Assembly (NCBI GenBank): GCA_035524495.1
Contig: DATKOR010000040.1
Location: forward strand, 1-26,668
DNA: 26,668 nucleotides
Origin: CAIKZZ01 sp035524495
GTDB lineage: Bacteria; Pseudomonadota; Gammaproteobacteria; Steroidobacterales; Steroidobacteraceae
Direction of reading: 5' to 3'
Shown here one piece after another: positions 7,649 to 15,289 of this stretch; position 1 is the first letter of the stretch, and every line of letters starts with the position of its first letter. Below the pieces are notes generated by a model. It was not told where the DNA came from. It saw nothing but the letters and a program-made list of their open reading frames with translations, and did no database searches. A program made the position numbers and the translations under genes.

Positions 7649-8329
7649 ATGCGCGCGCTCGCTGCCCTGATCGCCGACAACGAGGCCGCCAGGCGCGCCT
7701 CAGAGGACGACGCAGCACGCGCGCGCCTCAGGGCCTGGCAGCGCGCGCGCCTCGCGCGCACCTACGCCGACCTCGCCGCCCTGCCGCGCTACGCGGCGGC
7801 CGTTGCGTTCTTCCTCGATGAGCTCTACGGCGGCGTCGACACGGCGCCGCGCAACCGCGAGCTCGGCCGCGCCGCGCGCGTGCTCGAGCGGCTGCTGCCG
7901 GGCGCAGCGCTACTGGCGCTCAAGCGCGCGATCGACCTCGAGATCGAGACACAGCGGCTCGACGCCGCGCTCGCGGCGGCGCTCCCGCCCGGCGCACCGC
8001 TCACGGCCGCGACCTACGCCGAGGCCTACCGGAGCTCGGCGCCGCGCGCCGCGCGCGAGGCGCAGCTCGCCGCGATCCTCGACCTCGGCGCAACGCTCGA
8101 CCGGCTCGTGCGCCACCGCGCGATCGCGGTCCTCGTGCACCTCGCCCACGGCCCGGCGCACGCGGCCGGCGTCGGCGCGCTGCACGACTTCCTCGAGCGC
8201 GGCTTCGCCGCCTTCCGCGCGACCGGCGGCGCGCGGGAATTCCTCGCCGTGATCGGCGAACGTGAGTCACAATTGCTGGCGCGCCTCTACGCCGGCGATC
8301 CGCGCGCACTCGAAGGAATTTCACCATGA
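7649..8329 (+). CDS. Conserved hypothetical protein with FFLxELYG motif
   Basis: All-helical, Ala/Arg-rich protein of 226 residues with no signal peptide or membrane segment. The recognisable stretch is YADLAALPRYAAAVAFFLDELYGG at about 31-54, whose core resembles bacterial proteins annotated only by an FFLEELY motif. Function is unknown. It starts 14 bases after the patatin stop and its stop overlaps the GMC oxidoreductase start (ATGA at 8326-8329). That coupling indicates a functional link with lipid hydrolysis and alcohol oxidation. No strong ribosome binding site is seen, so it may depend on translation from upstream. Confidence 0.75.
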   Translation: MRALAALIADNEAARRASEDDAARARLRAWQRARLARTYADLAALPRYAAAVAFFLDELYGGVDTAPRNRELGRAARVLERLLPGAALLALKRAIDLEIETQRLDAALAAALPPGAPLTAATYAEAYRSSAPRAAREAQLAAILDLGATLDRLVRHRAIAVLVHLAHGPAHAAGVGALHDFLERGFAAFRATGGAREFLAVIGERESQLLARLYAGDPRALEGISP

Positions 8330-9903
8330 TCCGTTGTGACCACGCGATCGTCGGCGCGGGCTCCGCGGGCTGCGTGCTCGCCAACCGGCTGTCGGCGGAC
8401 CCCGCACGCCGGGTCCTCCTCATCGAGGCGGGCGGCGGCGACTGGCACCCGATGATCTCGATGCCGGCCGGCATCGCGCGGCTCGTCGGCATGGCGGGCA
8501 TCAACTGGGACTACGTGACCGAGCCCGAGCCCGAGCTCAACGGACGGCGGCTGTGGTGGCCGCGCGGCCGCGTGCTCGGCGGCTCCTCGTCGATCAACGC
8601 GATGTGCTACATCCGCGGCCAGCGCGAGGACTACGACGGCTGGGCTGCCGACGGCTGCCCCGGGTGGAACTACGACGCGGTCCTGCCCTACTTCAAGCGC
8701 GCCGAGGACCAGCAGCGCGGCGCCGATGACTTCCATGGCGCGGGCGGGCCGCTCGCGGTCTCGGACCTCCGCTACCGCAACCGGCTCTCGGAGACCTTCC
8801 TCGCGGCCGGCCGCGAGCTCGGGATCCCGGAGAACCCGGACTTCAACGCGACGACGCAGCTCGGACTCGGCTGGTACCAGGTGACGCAGCGCGCCGGTCG
8901 CCGCTCGAGTGCCGCGGCCGCCTACCTCGCGCCCGTGCGCCGGCGGCCGAACCTCGCCGTGCTCACGAGGACGCAGGCGACGCGCGTGCTCCTCGAGCAG
9001 GGGCGCGTCGCCGGCGTCGAGGTCGCGCGCGGCGGGCGCCGCGAGCGCATCGAAGCCCGCTCCGTCACGCTCGCGGGCGGCGCGATCAACTCGCCGCAGC
9101 TCCTGATGCTGTCCGGGATCGGACCCGCGAAGGAGCTCGAGGCGCACGGCATCAAGGTCGCCCAGGATCTGCCGGGCGTCGGCGAGAACCTGCAGGACCA
9201 CCTCGACTACTGCACGCTCGTGAAGTCCCGCGAGCCCGTCAGCTACGACTTCAATGCGCTGCAGGAGGTCCTCGTCGGGCTGCGCTACTTCCTGACGCAC
9301 GACGGCCCCGGCAGCTCCAACATCGCCGAGGCTGGCGCGTTTCTCACGACGCCGCGCGCGCGCGGCGGCCGGCCGGACGTGCAGCTCCACTTCGTGCCGG
9401 CGCAGCTCGACGACCACGGCCGCAACCGGCTGCCCGGCCACGGCTACACGTTCCACTGCTGCGTGCTGCAGCCGAAGAGCCGCGGACGGATCCGGCTCGC
9501 GAGCGCGGACCCGCTCGCCAAGGCGCGGATCTTCGCGAACTACCTGTCCGATCGCGACGACGCGACGACGCTGATCGCAGGCCTCAAGATGGTCCGCGAG
9601 ATCGCCGCGGCCCGGGCGTTTGACCGCTACCGCGGCGAGGAACTGTTCCCCGGCGCCGCGGCGCGCACGGACGAGGCGCTGCTCGCCGCCATCCGCGCCA
9701 AGGCGGAGTCGATCTACCACCCCTGCGGCAGCTGCCGGATGGGCAGCGACCCGCGCGCCGTCGTCGACCCGAACCTTCGGGTTCGCGGCGTCGATGGACT
9801 CACGATCGTCGATGCCTCGGTGATGCCGACGCTCGTGTCGGGCAACACCAACGCCCCGACGATCATGATCGCCGAGCGCGCGGCCGAGCGCCTCGCGGCC
9901 TGA
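8326..9903 (+). CDS. GMC-family FAD-dependent alcohol oxidoreductase
   Basis: Protein of 525 residues typical of glucose-methanol-choline oxidoreductases. The FAD-binding GAGSAG is at 10-15 and LIEAGGGD closes the ADP-binding fold. The GMC signatures WPRGRVLGGSSSIN and GAINSPQLLMLSGIGP are present. The C-terminal active site carries YHPCGSCRMG (His) and SGNTNAP (Asn). Its closest familiar relatives are choline dehydrogenase-like proteins and the alkanol dehydrogenase AlkJ. In this operon a long-chain alcohol to aldehyde reaction is plausible, for example recycling fatty alcohol from wax esters; that is inference. The start overlaps the preceding stop, and GAAGGA lies 8 bases upstream. Confidence 0.9.
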   Translation: MIRCDHAIVGAGSAGCVLANRLSADPARRVLLIEAGGGDWHPMISMPAGIARLVGMAGINWDYVTEPEPELNGRRLWWPRGRVLGGSSSINAMCYIRGQREDYDGWAADGCPGWNYDAVLPYFKRAEDQQRGADDFHGAGGPLAVSDLRYRNRLSETFLAAGRELGIPENPDFNATTQLGLGWYQVTQRAGRRSSAAAAYLAPVRRRPNLAVLTRTQATRVLLEQGRVAGVEVARGGRRERIEARSVTLAGGAINSPQLLMLSGIGPAKELEAHGIKVAQDLPGVGENLQDHLDYCTLVKSREPVSYDFNALQEVLVGLRYFLTHDGPGSSNIAEAGAFLTTPRARGGRPDVQLHFVPAQLDDHGRNRLPGHGYTFHCCVLQPKSRGRIRLASADPLAKARIFANYLSDRDDATTLIAGLKMVREIAAARAFDRYRGEELFPGAAARTDEALLAAIRAKAESIYHPCGSCRMGSDPRAVVDPNLRVRGVDGLTIVDASVMPTLVSGNTNAPTIMIAERAAERLAA

Positions 9904-9915
9904 GGGGCCGCGCGC

Positions 9916-10242
9916 TCACGGCGCCGCGACGACGATCGTCCCGACCATCTGCGGGTGGATCGAACAGACGTAGCGGTAGCTCCCCGGCGTCCTGAACGTG
10001 TAGCTGAACGCATCACCCTGATCGAGCGCGCCCGAGCGAAAGAGCCCGTCGACGCTGACGACCGTGTGCGGCTCGCCGTCGAGGTTCTCCCAGCGCACCG
10101 TCGCGCCGACCGTCACCTTGAGCGTCGTCGGCTGGAACATGAAGTGCTCGAGCTTGATCGTCGGGGCGGGCGCATCGGCGGACGCCGCGCCCCACGCGAG
10201 CAGCGCGACGGCGACGACCGGGACCCGGCGGAAGGCTTTCAT
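9916..10242 (-). CDS. Periplasmic cupredoxin (type 1 copper protein)
   Basis: Protein of 108 residues. It has a signal peptide (MKAFRRVPVVAVALLAWG, cleavage near ASADA) and a small beta-sandwich domain. Type 1 copper ligands are visible as His59 (EPHTV), Cys93, His96 and Met99 in YVCSIHPQM, so the site looks complete. The protein would act as a periplasmic electron carrier or copper-binding protein. It lies 9 bases after the metallophosphoesterase gene and downstream of an ECF sigma / anti-sigma pair, suggesting an envelope stress or redox response. Its stop faces that of the GMC gene across 12 bases. Confidence 0.9.
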   Translation of the reverse strand: MKAFRRVPVVAVALLAWGAASADAPAPTIKLEHFMFQPTTLKVTVGATVRWENLDGEPHTVVSVDGLFRSGALDQGDAFSYTFRTPGSYRYVCSIHPQMVGTIVVAAP

Positions 10243-10251
10243 GGCGCTTCC

Positions 10252-11169
10252 TCAGGCCAGCGTCGCGTCGGCGAGCGACAGGGTCGCCGGATGACGCGTG
10301 ACGCTGACCGTGCTGATGCCAAGCGCGGCCGGAAGCTCCGCGGCCGGGACCTTCATCGGGCCCGGTCCCGCGCCCTGCCCCGCCGGCGGCTGCGGGAACG
10401 CGGTCGAGCGCGCCGTGTGGAAGGTCACGCGGCCCTCGACCTTCTGCACGATCTGGTGGATGTGCCCGTTCAGCACGGTCACCGAGCCGAAGCGCTTCAG
10501 CAGAGCGAGCACCTCCGGCGCCTCGGCCGTGCCCCAGCCCCACGGCTCGTAGATGTTCCACAGCGGCATGTGCGCGAAGACGACGACCGGCGTGCTCGAG
10601 GAGCGGGCCTTGAGGTCCGCCTCGAGCCACGCCATCTGCTCGGGTCCCAGCGCCCCGAGCCCGTTCGCCTTGAAGTTGAGCACGTTGATGAGGCCGACGA
10701 GGTGCACGCCGTGGTGGTCGAAGCTGTAGTAGCCGCGGTTTTCGGACGCCTGGCCGAAGCGCGCGAAGTACTCGCTGACGGTCGCATCGGCGACGTCGTG
10801 CTCGCCGGGGACCGTGTGAAGCTCCGAGGCGCGCAGCCCCTTCATGAGCTCGGCCGCGGCGTCGAACTCCGCGGCCCGCGAGAGGTGCGTGATGTCGCCC
10901 GTGTGCAGGATGAAGGCCGGCTGATTCTCGAGCGCATTGATGCGCTCGATCGCGACCTTCAGCGTGCCGCCGACGTCGGGGTTCGCCTCCTTGTTGAAGC
11001 CGATGTGCGTGTCGCTGATCTGCACGAAGAGCGGCACGCCCGCCGCCGGCGAGCCGCGCGCGACGTCGACGGGCGTGAGTACGCCGCCCGCGAGCACGTA
11101 GAGCGTGCCCGCGCCCCCGTAGGCGAGGCACTTCAGCGCCTCGCGCCGCCCGATCAGCTTCGATTCCAT
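10252..11169 (-). CDS. Exported calcineurin-like metallophosphoesterase
   Basis: Protein of 305 residues. The N-terminus has a twin-arginine-like signal (GRREALKCL, then a hydrophobic stretch), so Tat export is likely. The phosphoesterase motifs occur in order: SDTHIG (Asp53, His55), HTGDITH, PGEHD, FAHMP and NGHIHQ. The usual GNHD box reads GEHD, putting Glu where a metal-ligand Asn normally lies; this variant may alter metal choice. The gene starts 31 bases downstream of an ECF-type promoter motif shared with the sigma factor gene, and is followed closely by a cupredoxin. GGGAGA precedes the ATG. The substrate is unknown. Confidence 0.87.
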   Translation of the reverse strand: MESKLIGRREALKCLAYGGAGTLYVLAGGVLTPVDVARGSPAAGVPLFVQISDTHIGFNKEANPDVGGTLKVAIERINALENQPAFILHTGDITHLSRAAEFDAAAELMKGLRASELHTVPGEHDVADATVSEYFARFGQASENRGYYSFDHHGVHLVGLINVLNFKANGLGALGPEQMAWLEADLKARSSSTPVVVFAHMPLWNIYEPWGWGTAEAPEVLALLKRFGSVTVLNGHIHQIVQKVEGRVTFHTARSTAFPQPPAGQGAGPGPMKVPAAELPAALGISTVSVTRHPATLSLADATLA

Positions 11170-11199
11170 GGTCGTCTCCCGCGTGGTGGATGCGCGGTG

Positions 11200-11228
11200 T
11201 AGACCGTGGGGTGGCGCGGATTATTCCC
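11200..11228 (-). promoter_or_regulatory. Predicted ECF sigma promoter for metallophosphoesterase-cupredoxin
   Basis: Minus-strand GGGAATA (11228-11222) is followed after 17 bases by GTCTA (11204-11200). The same motif with the same spacing is found before the ECF sigma gene (12574-12546). The -35-like part lies over the last codons and TAA of the anti-sigma gene. The predicted transcript starts about 25 bases before the metallophosphoesterase ATG. This would let the target genes be transcribed separately from the sigma/anti-sigma pair. Confidence 0.72.
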
Positions 11229-11994
11229 GGGAATCGGCCGGCAGCGTGGCGCGGATCAGGCGCTCTAGGTTCCTGAGCTCGCTCTCGGCCGTGTCCGACA
11301 CCGCGCAGAACGCGAGGTCCCCGGCGTGCCAGCGCAACAGTCGATAGCCGTTGCGGCTCGCGGCGCGCTCGGCGCCCCCGCCCGCGTCGCGCCAGGCGAA
11401 CACGTCGATGACATGCGCGTTGTGACGGTACACGACGACCGCGGCGCGATGACCATCGACGTAGTCGATGCGTCCGCCGACCAGCGTGAAGCCGTCGGAG
11501 GCGAAGTCGGCCACGGGCGGCGAGACGTCGACGTGACCCTGGAACCAGGGCTTCACGGTGTGCCGGTCGCTCGACTCGACGTCGATGGCGCGGCCGGAGA
11601 CGAGCGCGCGCAGGTGCGCGGCGAGGACGTCGCGCTCGACGCCGTCGTCGGCGCTGCGCCCCATCGTGACGAGGAGCGCGACCGCAAGGAGCGATGCCGC
11701 GAGCGCGCCGCTCGCGGCGCCCCACCAGTAGGCGGGCCGCGCGGACCGGACGGGCACGCGCGCCGCCACCCGGTCCTCGGCGTCGAGCAGGGCGGCGAGG
11801 CGCGCCCGGAGCGCCGCGTCCGGCGCGTGGCGCGGGAGATCAGACTTCAGCGCCGAGCCGAGCGACTCGAGCTTGGCCTTGAGCGAGCGGCACTCGGCGC
11901 AGCCCTCGAGGTGGCGCGCGAGGGCCGCTTCCTCGGCTGCGTCGAGCTCGCCGTCGATGAGCGCGTGGACGCGCAGCGACTCAGCGCACGCCAT
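11221..11994 (-). CDS. Zinc-finger anti-sigma factor (membrane)
   Basis: Protein of 257 residues from ATG 11994. The N-terminal cytoplasmic domain has the zinc-binding anti-sigma signature HxxxCxxC (HLEGCAEC, about residues 28-35). One transmembrane helix follows at about 92-113 (WWGAASGALAASLLAVALLV), then a periplasmic domain of about 140 residues. This is the usual layout of a ZAS anti-sigma protein that holds its ECF sigma factor at the membrane. GGAGG lies 5 bases before the chosen ATG; an in-frame ATG at 12033 lacks such a site. It overlaps the sigma gene by 14 bp, indicating coupled translation. The last codons form part of the downstream promoter. Confidence 0.88.
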   Translation of the reverse strand: MACAESLRVHALIDGELDAAEEAALARHLEGCAECRSLKAKLESLGSALKSDLPRHAPDAALRARLAALLDAEDRVAARVPVRSARPAYWWGAASGALAASLLAVALLVTMGRSADDGVERDVLAAHLRALVSGRAIDVESSDRHTVKPWFQGHVDVSPPVADFASDGFTLVGGRIDYVDGHRAAVVVYRHNAHVIDVFAWRDAGGGAERAASRNGYRLLRWHAGDLAFCAVSDTAESELRNLERLIRATLPADSRE

Positions 11995-12499
11995 CTTCGC
12001 CTCCGTGAATGCGGGCGAGCGCGGCGCGCGCACGCGCGAGCCGCGACATCACCGTCCCGATCGGCACGCCGGCGACGTCGGCGATCTCGCGATACGACAG
12101 GTCCTCGATCTCCCTCAGCACCAGTACCTCGCGATACTCGGGCGCGAGCCGCCCGAGCGCCGCGGCGAGCGTCGCGGCCTCCTGGTCGCGGATCGCGGCG
12201 GCGAGCGGCCCGACCGTCGTCTCGTCCGGCATTTCCGCGAGCCGTTCCTCGTCGTCGCCGACGCGCGGCTCGCGCTTCTGCCTCGCGCGCGCCGTGTAGA
12301 AGCAGTTGCGCACGATCGCGAGCAGCCACGGGCGCGCCTCGCCCTTCAGCGCGTCGAAGCCGCGGTAGGCCTTCACGAGCGCGTCCTGCACGACGTCGTC
12401 GGCCTCGGCCGGCGAGCGCGCGAGCCACCGCGCGAGGTTGTACGCGGCGTCGAGGTGTACGAGTGCTTCGGCCTCGAAGCGCCGCCGCCGGTCAGTCAT
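11981..12499 (-). CDS. ECF (sigma-70 family) RNA polymerase sigma factor
   Basis: Protein of 172 residues. Region 2 is at about 10-75 (AYNLARWL, EADDVVQDALVKAYRGF, RPWLLAIVRNCFY) and region 4 at about 110-165 (LAPEYREVLVLREIEDLSYREIADVAGVPIGTV). The size and the immediate zinc anti-sigma partner fit a classical ECF pair. ATG 12499 is chosen because GAAGGA lies 5 bases upstream; the frame extends further back only through the GST coding region. A GGGAATA-N17-GTCTA motif sits 47 bases upstream of the ATG and reappears before the metallophosphoesterase, implying autoregulation. The inducing signal is unknown; the cupredoxin target hints at redox, copper or envelope stress. Confidence 0.92.
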   Translation of the reverse strand: MTDRRRRFEAEALVHLDAAYNLARWLARSPAEADDVVQDALVKAYRGFDALKGEARPWLLAIVRNCFYTARARQKREPRVGDDEERLAEMPDETTVGPLAAAIRDQEAATLAAALGRLAPEYREVLVLREIEDLSYREIADVAGVPIGTVMSRLARARAALARIHGGEDGVR

Positions 12500-12545
12500 C
12501 CACGTCCTTCGCGGCCGCCCGGTTGGCCCGCTGCGGTCGAGAGTG

Positions 12546-12574
12546 TAGACCGTCGGGGGGCGGGTTCTATTCCC
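12546..12574 (-). promoter_or_regulatory. Predicted autoregulated promoter of the ECF sigma operon
   Basis: GGGAATA (12574-12568) and GTCTA (12550-12546) on the minus strand are separated by 17 bases, identical to the copy at 11228-11200. Conserved flanking bases extend the match (CCCGGGAATA and CGGTCTACAC). It lies in the 80-bp gap between the GST stop and the sigma factor start. Sharing by sigma gene and target is the usual sign of an ECF-recognised promoter. Confidence 0.75.
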
Positions 12575-12579
12575 GGGCC

Positions 12580-13248
12580 TCAGGCGGCGGGCTGGGAGGC
12601 GACGGGCCGGGACCTTCGGGTGTAGACGTCCTCGACCCCCTCGTAGGTGCGCCGGACCGCGGGCCGATTGCCGATGGCGGCGAACCAGCGCGCGAGATGC
12701 GGGTGGTCGGCGAGCGCCTGGCCGTGGCCCGCGTGCGGGACGATCCAGGGGTAGCAGGCGATGTCGGCGATCGAGTAGGTGCCTGCGATGTACGGCCGGT
12801 CCGCGAGGCGAGCGTCGAGCACGCCGTACAGGCGCCGCGTCTCCTTCGTGTAGCGCTCGATCGCGAACGGCACCACCTCGGGCGCGTAGACGCGAAAATA
12901 CCCCGCCTGCCCCGCCATCGGACCGAGGCCGGCCATCTGCCAGAAGAGCCACTGCAGCACCTGCGCCTGCGCGCGCGGCTCGGCCGGCAGCAATCGGCCG
13001 GTCTTGGTCGCGAGATACCAGAGGATCGCGCCCGACTCCATCAGCGCCTGCGGCTCGCCGCCGTCGCTCGGCGCACGGTCGACGATCGCCGGAATCTTGT
13101 TGTTGGGCGAGATCGCGAGGAACGACGGCGCGAACTGCTCGCCGACGCCGAGGCTCACCGGGACCAGCCGGTAGGCAAGACCCGCCTCCTCGAGGTAGAG
13201 CCGGACCTTGAGTCCGTTCGGGGTGGCGGCGTAATAGAGGTCGATCAC
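12580..13248 (-). CDS. yfcG: Nu-class glutathione S-transferase, YfcG-like disulfide reductase
   Basis: Protein of 222 residues starting at GTG 13248, whose GTGA overlaps the cupin stop. The N-terminal thioredoxin-like domain has TPNGLKV, FLAISPNNKIPAIVD and ESGAILWYLA; the C-terminal helical domain has LQWLFWQMAGLGPM and SIADIACYPW. From memory these match E. coli YfcG/YghU, which are Ure2-like proteins that bind two glutathiones and reduce disulfides, with weak peroxidase activity. The TPN motif that holds the glutathione thiols is present. The gene is translationally coupled to an exported cupin and divergent from a MocR-type regulator, which may control both. Confidence 0.9.
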   Translation of the reverse strand: MIDLYYAATPNGLKVRLYLEEAGLAYRLVPVSLGVGEQFAPSFLAISPNNKIPAIVDRAPSDGGEPQALMESGAILWYLATKTGRLLPAEPRAQAQVLQWLFWQMAGLGPMAGQAGYFRVYAPEVVPFAIERYTKETRRLYGVLDARLADRPYIAGTYSIADIACYPWIVPHAGHGQALADHPHLARWFAAIGNRPAVRRTYEGVEDVYTRRSRPVASQPAA

Positions 13249-13664
13249 GGCGCCGGCCGCGTCAGCGCGCGGTCCTTGTCCTTGAGCACCACGACCAGGA
13301 ACTTCGCGCTTTGCGTGCTGCTCGCGTTGCGCGAGGTCTGGTGCACGTCGCCCGGCGCCTCGTAGAAGACGCCACCGGGCCCGAGCGTCGTCAGGGGCTG
13401 CCCGGCCACCTGCATCTCGACCTGCCCCTCGAGCACGTACACGAAGACGTGCGCGTCGTGCCGGTGCGGCAGCGACGCGCCCCCGGGGAGGTACTCGACG
13501 GTCAGCATCACGACTTCCTTGCCCGGGAGGTCGGTGAGCGCCCGCGTCATCAGCGTCGTGGCGTTGGTGGTCGGGGCATCGGATGCGCTCGCAGGCGCCG
13601 CGCCGAGCGCCGCGAGCAGCGCGAGCGCGCCAAGCCCCGCGCTCGTCCTCCGGGTCATGTTCAC
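13245..13664 (-). CDS. Secreted cupin-domain protein
   Basis: Protein of 139 residues. It has a signal peptide (MNMTRRTSAGLGALALLAAL, cleavage near ASASD) followed by a single cupin barrel. The metal-binding cupin motif 1 is visible as HRHDAHVFVYVLEG, with two His spaced HxH and a Glu; motif 2 contains FYEAPGDVHQT (His). Function is probably a small metal-dependent barrel; the substrate is unknown. GTG 13664 is taken as start because AGGAG lies about 8 bases upstream; ATG 13658 is an alternative. It leads the cupin - yfcG pair. Confidence 0.82.
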   Translation of the reverse strand: MNMTRRTSAGLGALALLAALGAAPASASDAPTTNATTLMTRALTDLPGKEVVMLTVEYLPGGASLPHRHDAHVFVYVLEGQVEMQVAGQPLTTLGPGGVFYEAPGDVHQTSRNASSTQSAKFLVVVLKDKDRALTRPAP

Positions 13665-13712
13665 GGGCCTCTCCTTGCAACCGGCCGGGCTTCGCCCCTG
13701 CCGTCGGTCGGG

Positions 13713-13725
13713 GCCTAGACTAGGC
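13713..13725. promoter_or_regulatory. Palindrome in the cupin / MocR divergent region
   Basis: GCCTA-GAC-TAGGC is a perfect 5-bp inverted repeat with a 3-base centre. It sits midway in the 102-bp gap between the divergent cupin gene and the MocR-type regulator gene. Position makes it a candidate operator. MocR proteins often use direct repeats, so the link is uncertain. Confidence 0.35.
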
Positions 13726-13766
13726 GGCGCCGCGGACTTCTAATAGGGCCAGTTCGCGGAGCTTTT

Positions 13767-15221
13767 ATGAGTCCACTTTTGGCCTTCAGGATCGAGCTCC
13801 CGCCGGCGGGCTCGCGCCGGAGGCTCCGCGCGCTCTACGAGCAGCTCAGGGCCGCGATCCTGGACGGCCGCCTGCGCCCCGGGCTGCGGCTCCCGTCCTC
13901 GCGCGTGCTCGCACAGAGCCACGGGCTCGCGCGCGCAACGGTCGTCGCCACCTACGACCGGCTGCTAGCCGAGGGCTACCTCGCCTCGCGCGCGGGCTCG
14001 GGCACCTACGTCGCGGACGGGCTGCCCGCGCGTGCCAGGCCGCGCGCGACCATCGCGACGTCCGATGCACGGATCGCACCTCACTGGCGCGACGCGCGCG
14101 AGGTCGCCGCCGACGAGCCGCCGCCGATCGACTTCCGGGTCGGGCTGCCGGAACGGGCGGGCTTCCCGCTTGACCTCTGGCGACGGCTGCTGGGACGCGC
14201 GCTGCGCTTAAGCGGCCGCGCCGGCCTCGATGTGCCGCGCACCGCGGGGCGCGCGGCGCTGTGCGCCGCGATCGCGACCCACGTGTCGTTCACGCGCGCG
14301 GTCGCGTGCCAGGCGGAGGATGTGGTCGTGACCGCGGGCGCGCAGCAGGCCTTCGACCTGATTGCGCGGGTGCTCGTGACCGCTGGGCGCACGCGCGTCG
14401 CGGTCGAGGAGCCGGGCTACCCGCCGCTCCGGGCCGCGCTCGCGGCGGCCGGGGCGCGCATCGTCGCGGTTCCGGTCGACGACGAGGGTCTCGTCGTCGA
14501 GCGCATCCCGCGCGACGTGCGCGCGATCTTCGTGACCCCGTCGCACCAGTTCCCGCTCGGCGTCACGATGTCGCTCGAGCGCCGCACGGCGCTCCTCGAG
14601 CTCGCGCGCGCGCGCGGCGCCGCGATCGTCGAGGACGACTACGACAGCGAGTTCCGCTACGGCCCGCGGCCGCTCGAGGCGCTGCAGACGCTCGATCGCG
14701 CCGACTCGGTGCTCTACGTCGGGACCTTCTCGAAGACGCTGTCGCCGTCGTTGCGCACCGGCTTCATCGTCGCGCCCGCCTGGGCGCGCGCGGCGCTGAC
14801 CGCGGCGAAGCGCGATGCCGGCGACACGAACCCCGCGGTGATCCAGGATGCCCTCGCGCTCATGATCGACGGCGGCCACCTCGCGCGCCACGTGCGCCGG
14901 ATGCAGCGCCGCTACGAGGCGCGGCGCGCGCGGCTCCTCGCGGGTCTCGCGACGCTCCTTCCCGAGCTCGCCCCGGTCGCCTCGTCGGCGGGCCTGCACG
15001 TCACCGCCTGGCTGCCGCAGCGCATCGATCCCGAGCGCCTCGTCGCGCGCGCCGGCGCCGAGGGCGTCGGCATGCGCTCGCTCGCGCCGTACTTCGCCTC
15101 CGGGCGCGGCCGCCCCGGCCTCGTGCTCGGCTACGGCGACATCGCGGACTCGCAAGTCGACGAGGGACTGAAGCGACTGAAGACCGCGCTCGACGCCGCA
15201 CGGCCCGGCCGGCCTCGTTGA
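13767..15221 (+). CDS. MocR/PdxR-family transcriptional regulator
   Basis: Protein of 484 residues fusing a GntR-type winged helix (about 18-86: YEQLRAAILDGRLRPG, LPSSRVLAQ, YDRLLAEGYL) to a fold-type I aminotransferase domain. PLP-site residues are visible: the Asp region VEDDYDSEFRY (288-298) and the Schiff-base lysine K323 in TFSKTLSPSLRTGF. Such regulators bind PLP, sometimes with an amino-acid ligand, and usually control the adjacent divergent gene. Here that is the cupin - yfcG pair. GGAG lies 6 bases before the ATG. The effector cannot be told from sequence. Confidence 0.9.
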   Translation: MSPLLAFRIELPPAGSRRRLRALYEQLRAAILDGRLRPGLRLPSSRVLAQSHGLARATVVATYDRLLAEGYLASRAGSGTYVADGLPARARPRATIATSDARIAPHWRDAREVAADEPPPIDFRVGLPERAGFPLDLWRRLLGRALRLSGRAGLDVPRTAGRAALCAAIATHVSFTRAVACQAEDVVVTAGAQQAFDLIARVLVTAGRTRVAVEEPGYPPLRAALAAAGARIVAVPVDDEGLVVERIPRDVRAIFVTPSHQFPLGVTMSLERRTALLELARARGAAIVEDDYDSEFRYGPRPLEALQTLDRADSVLYVGTFSKTLSPSLRTGFIVAPAWARAALTAAKRDAGDTNPAVIQDALALMIDGGHLARHVRRMQRRYEARRARLLAGLATLLPELAPVASSAGLHVTAWLPQRIDPERLVARAGAEGVGMRSLAPYFASGRGRPGLVLGYGDIADSQVDEGLKRLKTALDAARPGRPR

Positions 15222-15289
15222 TCTCGACCGAAGTGGACCACGACGGCGCTTCGGCGAGGCACGACAATGTCCGCCGTCGGAGGTGTCCC

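Noticed and set aside
13716..13720. TAGAC near the cupin start, as in the ECF -10 element
   Set aside because: No GGGAATA-like partner lies 17 bp away, so it does not match the two ECF promoters.
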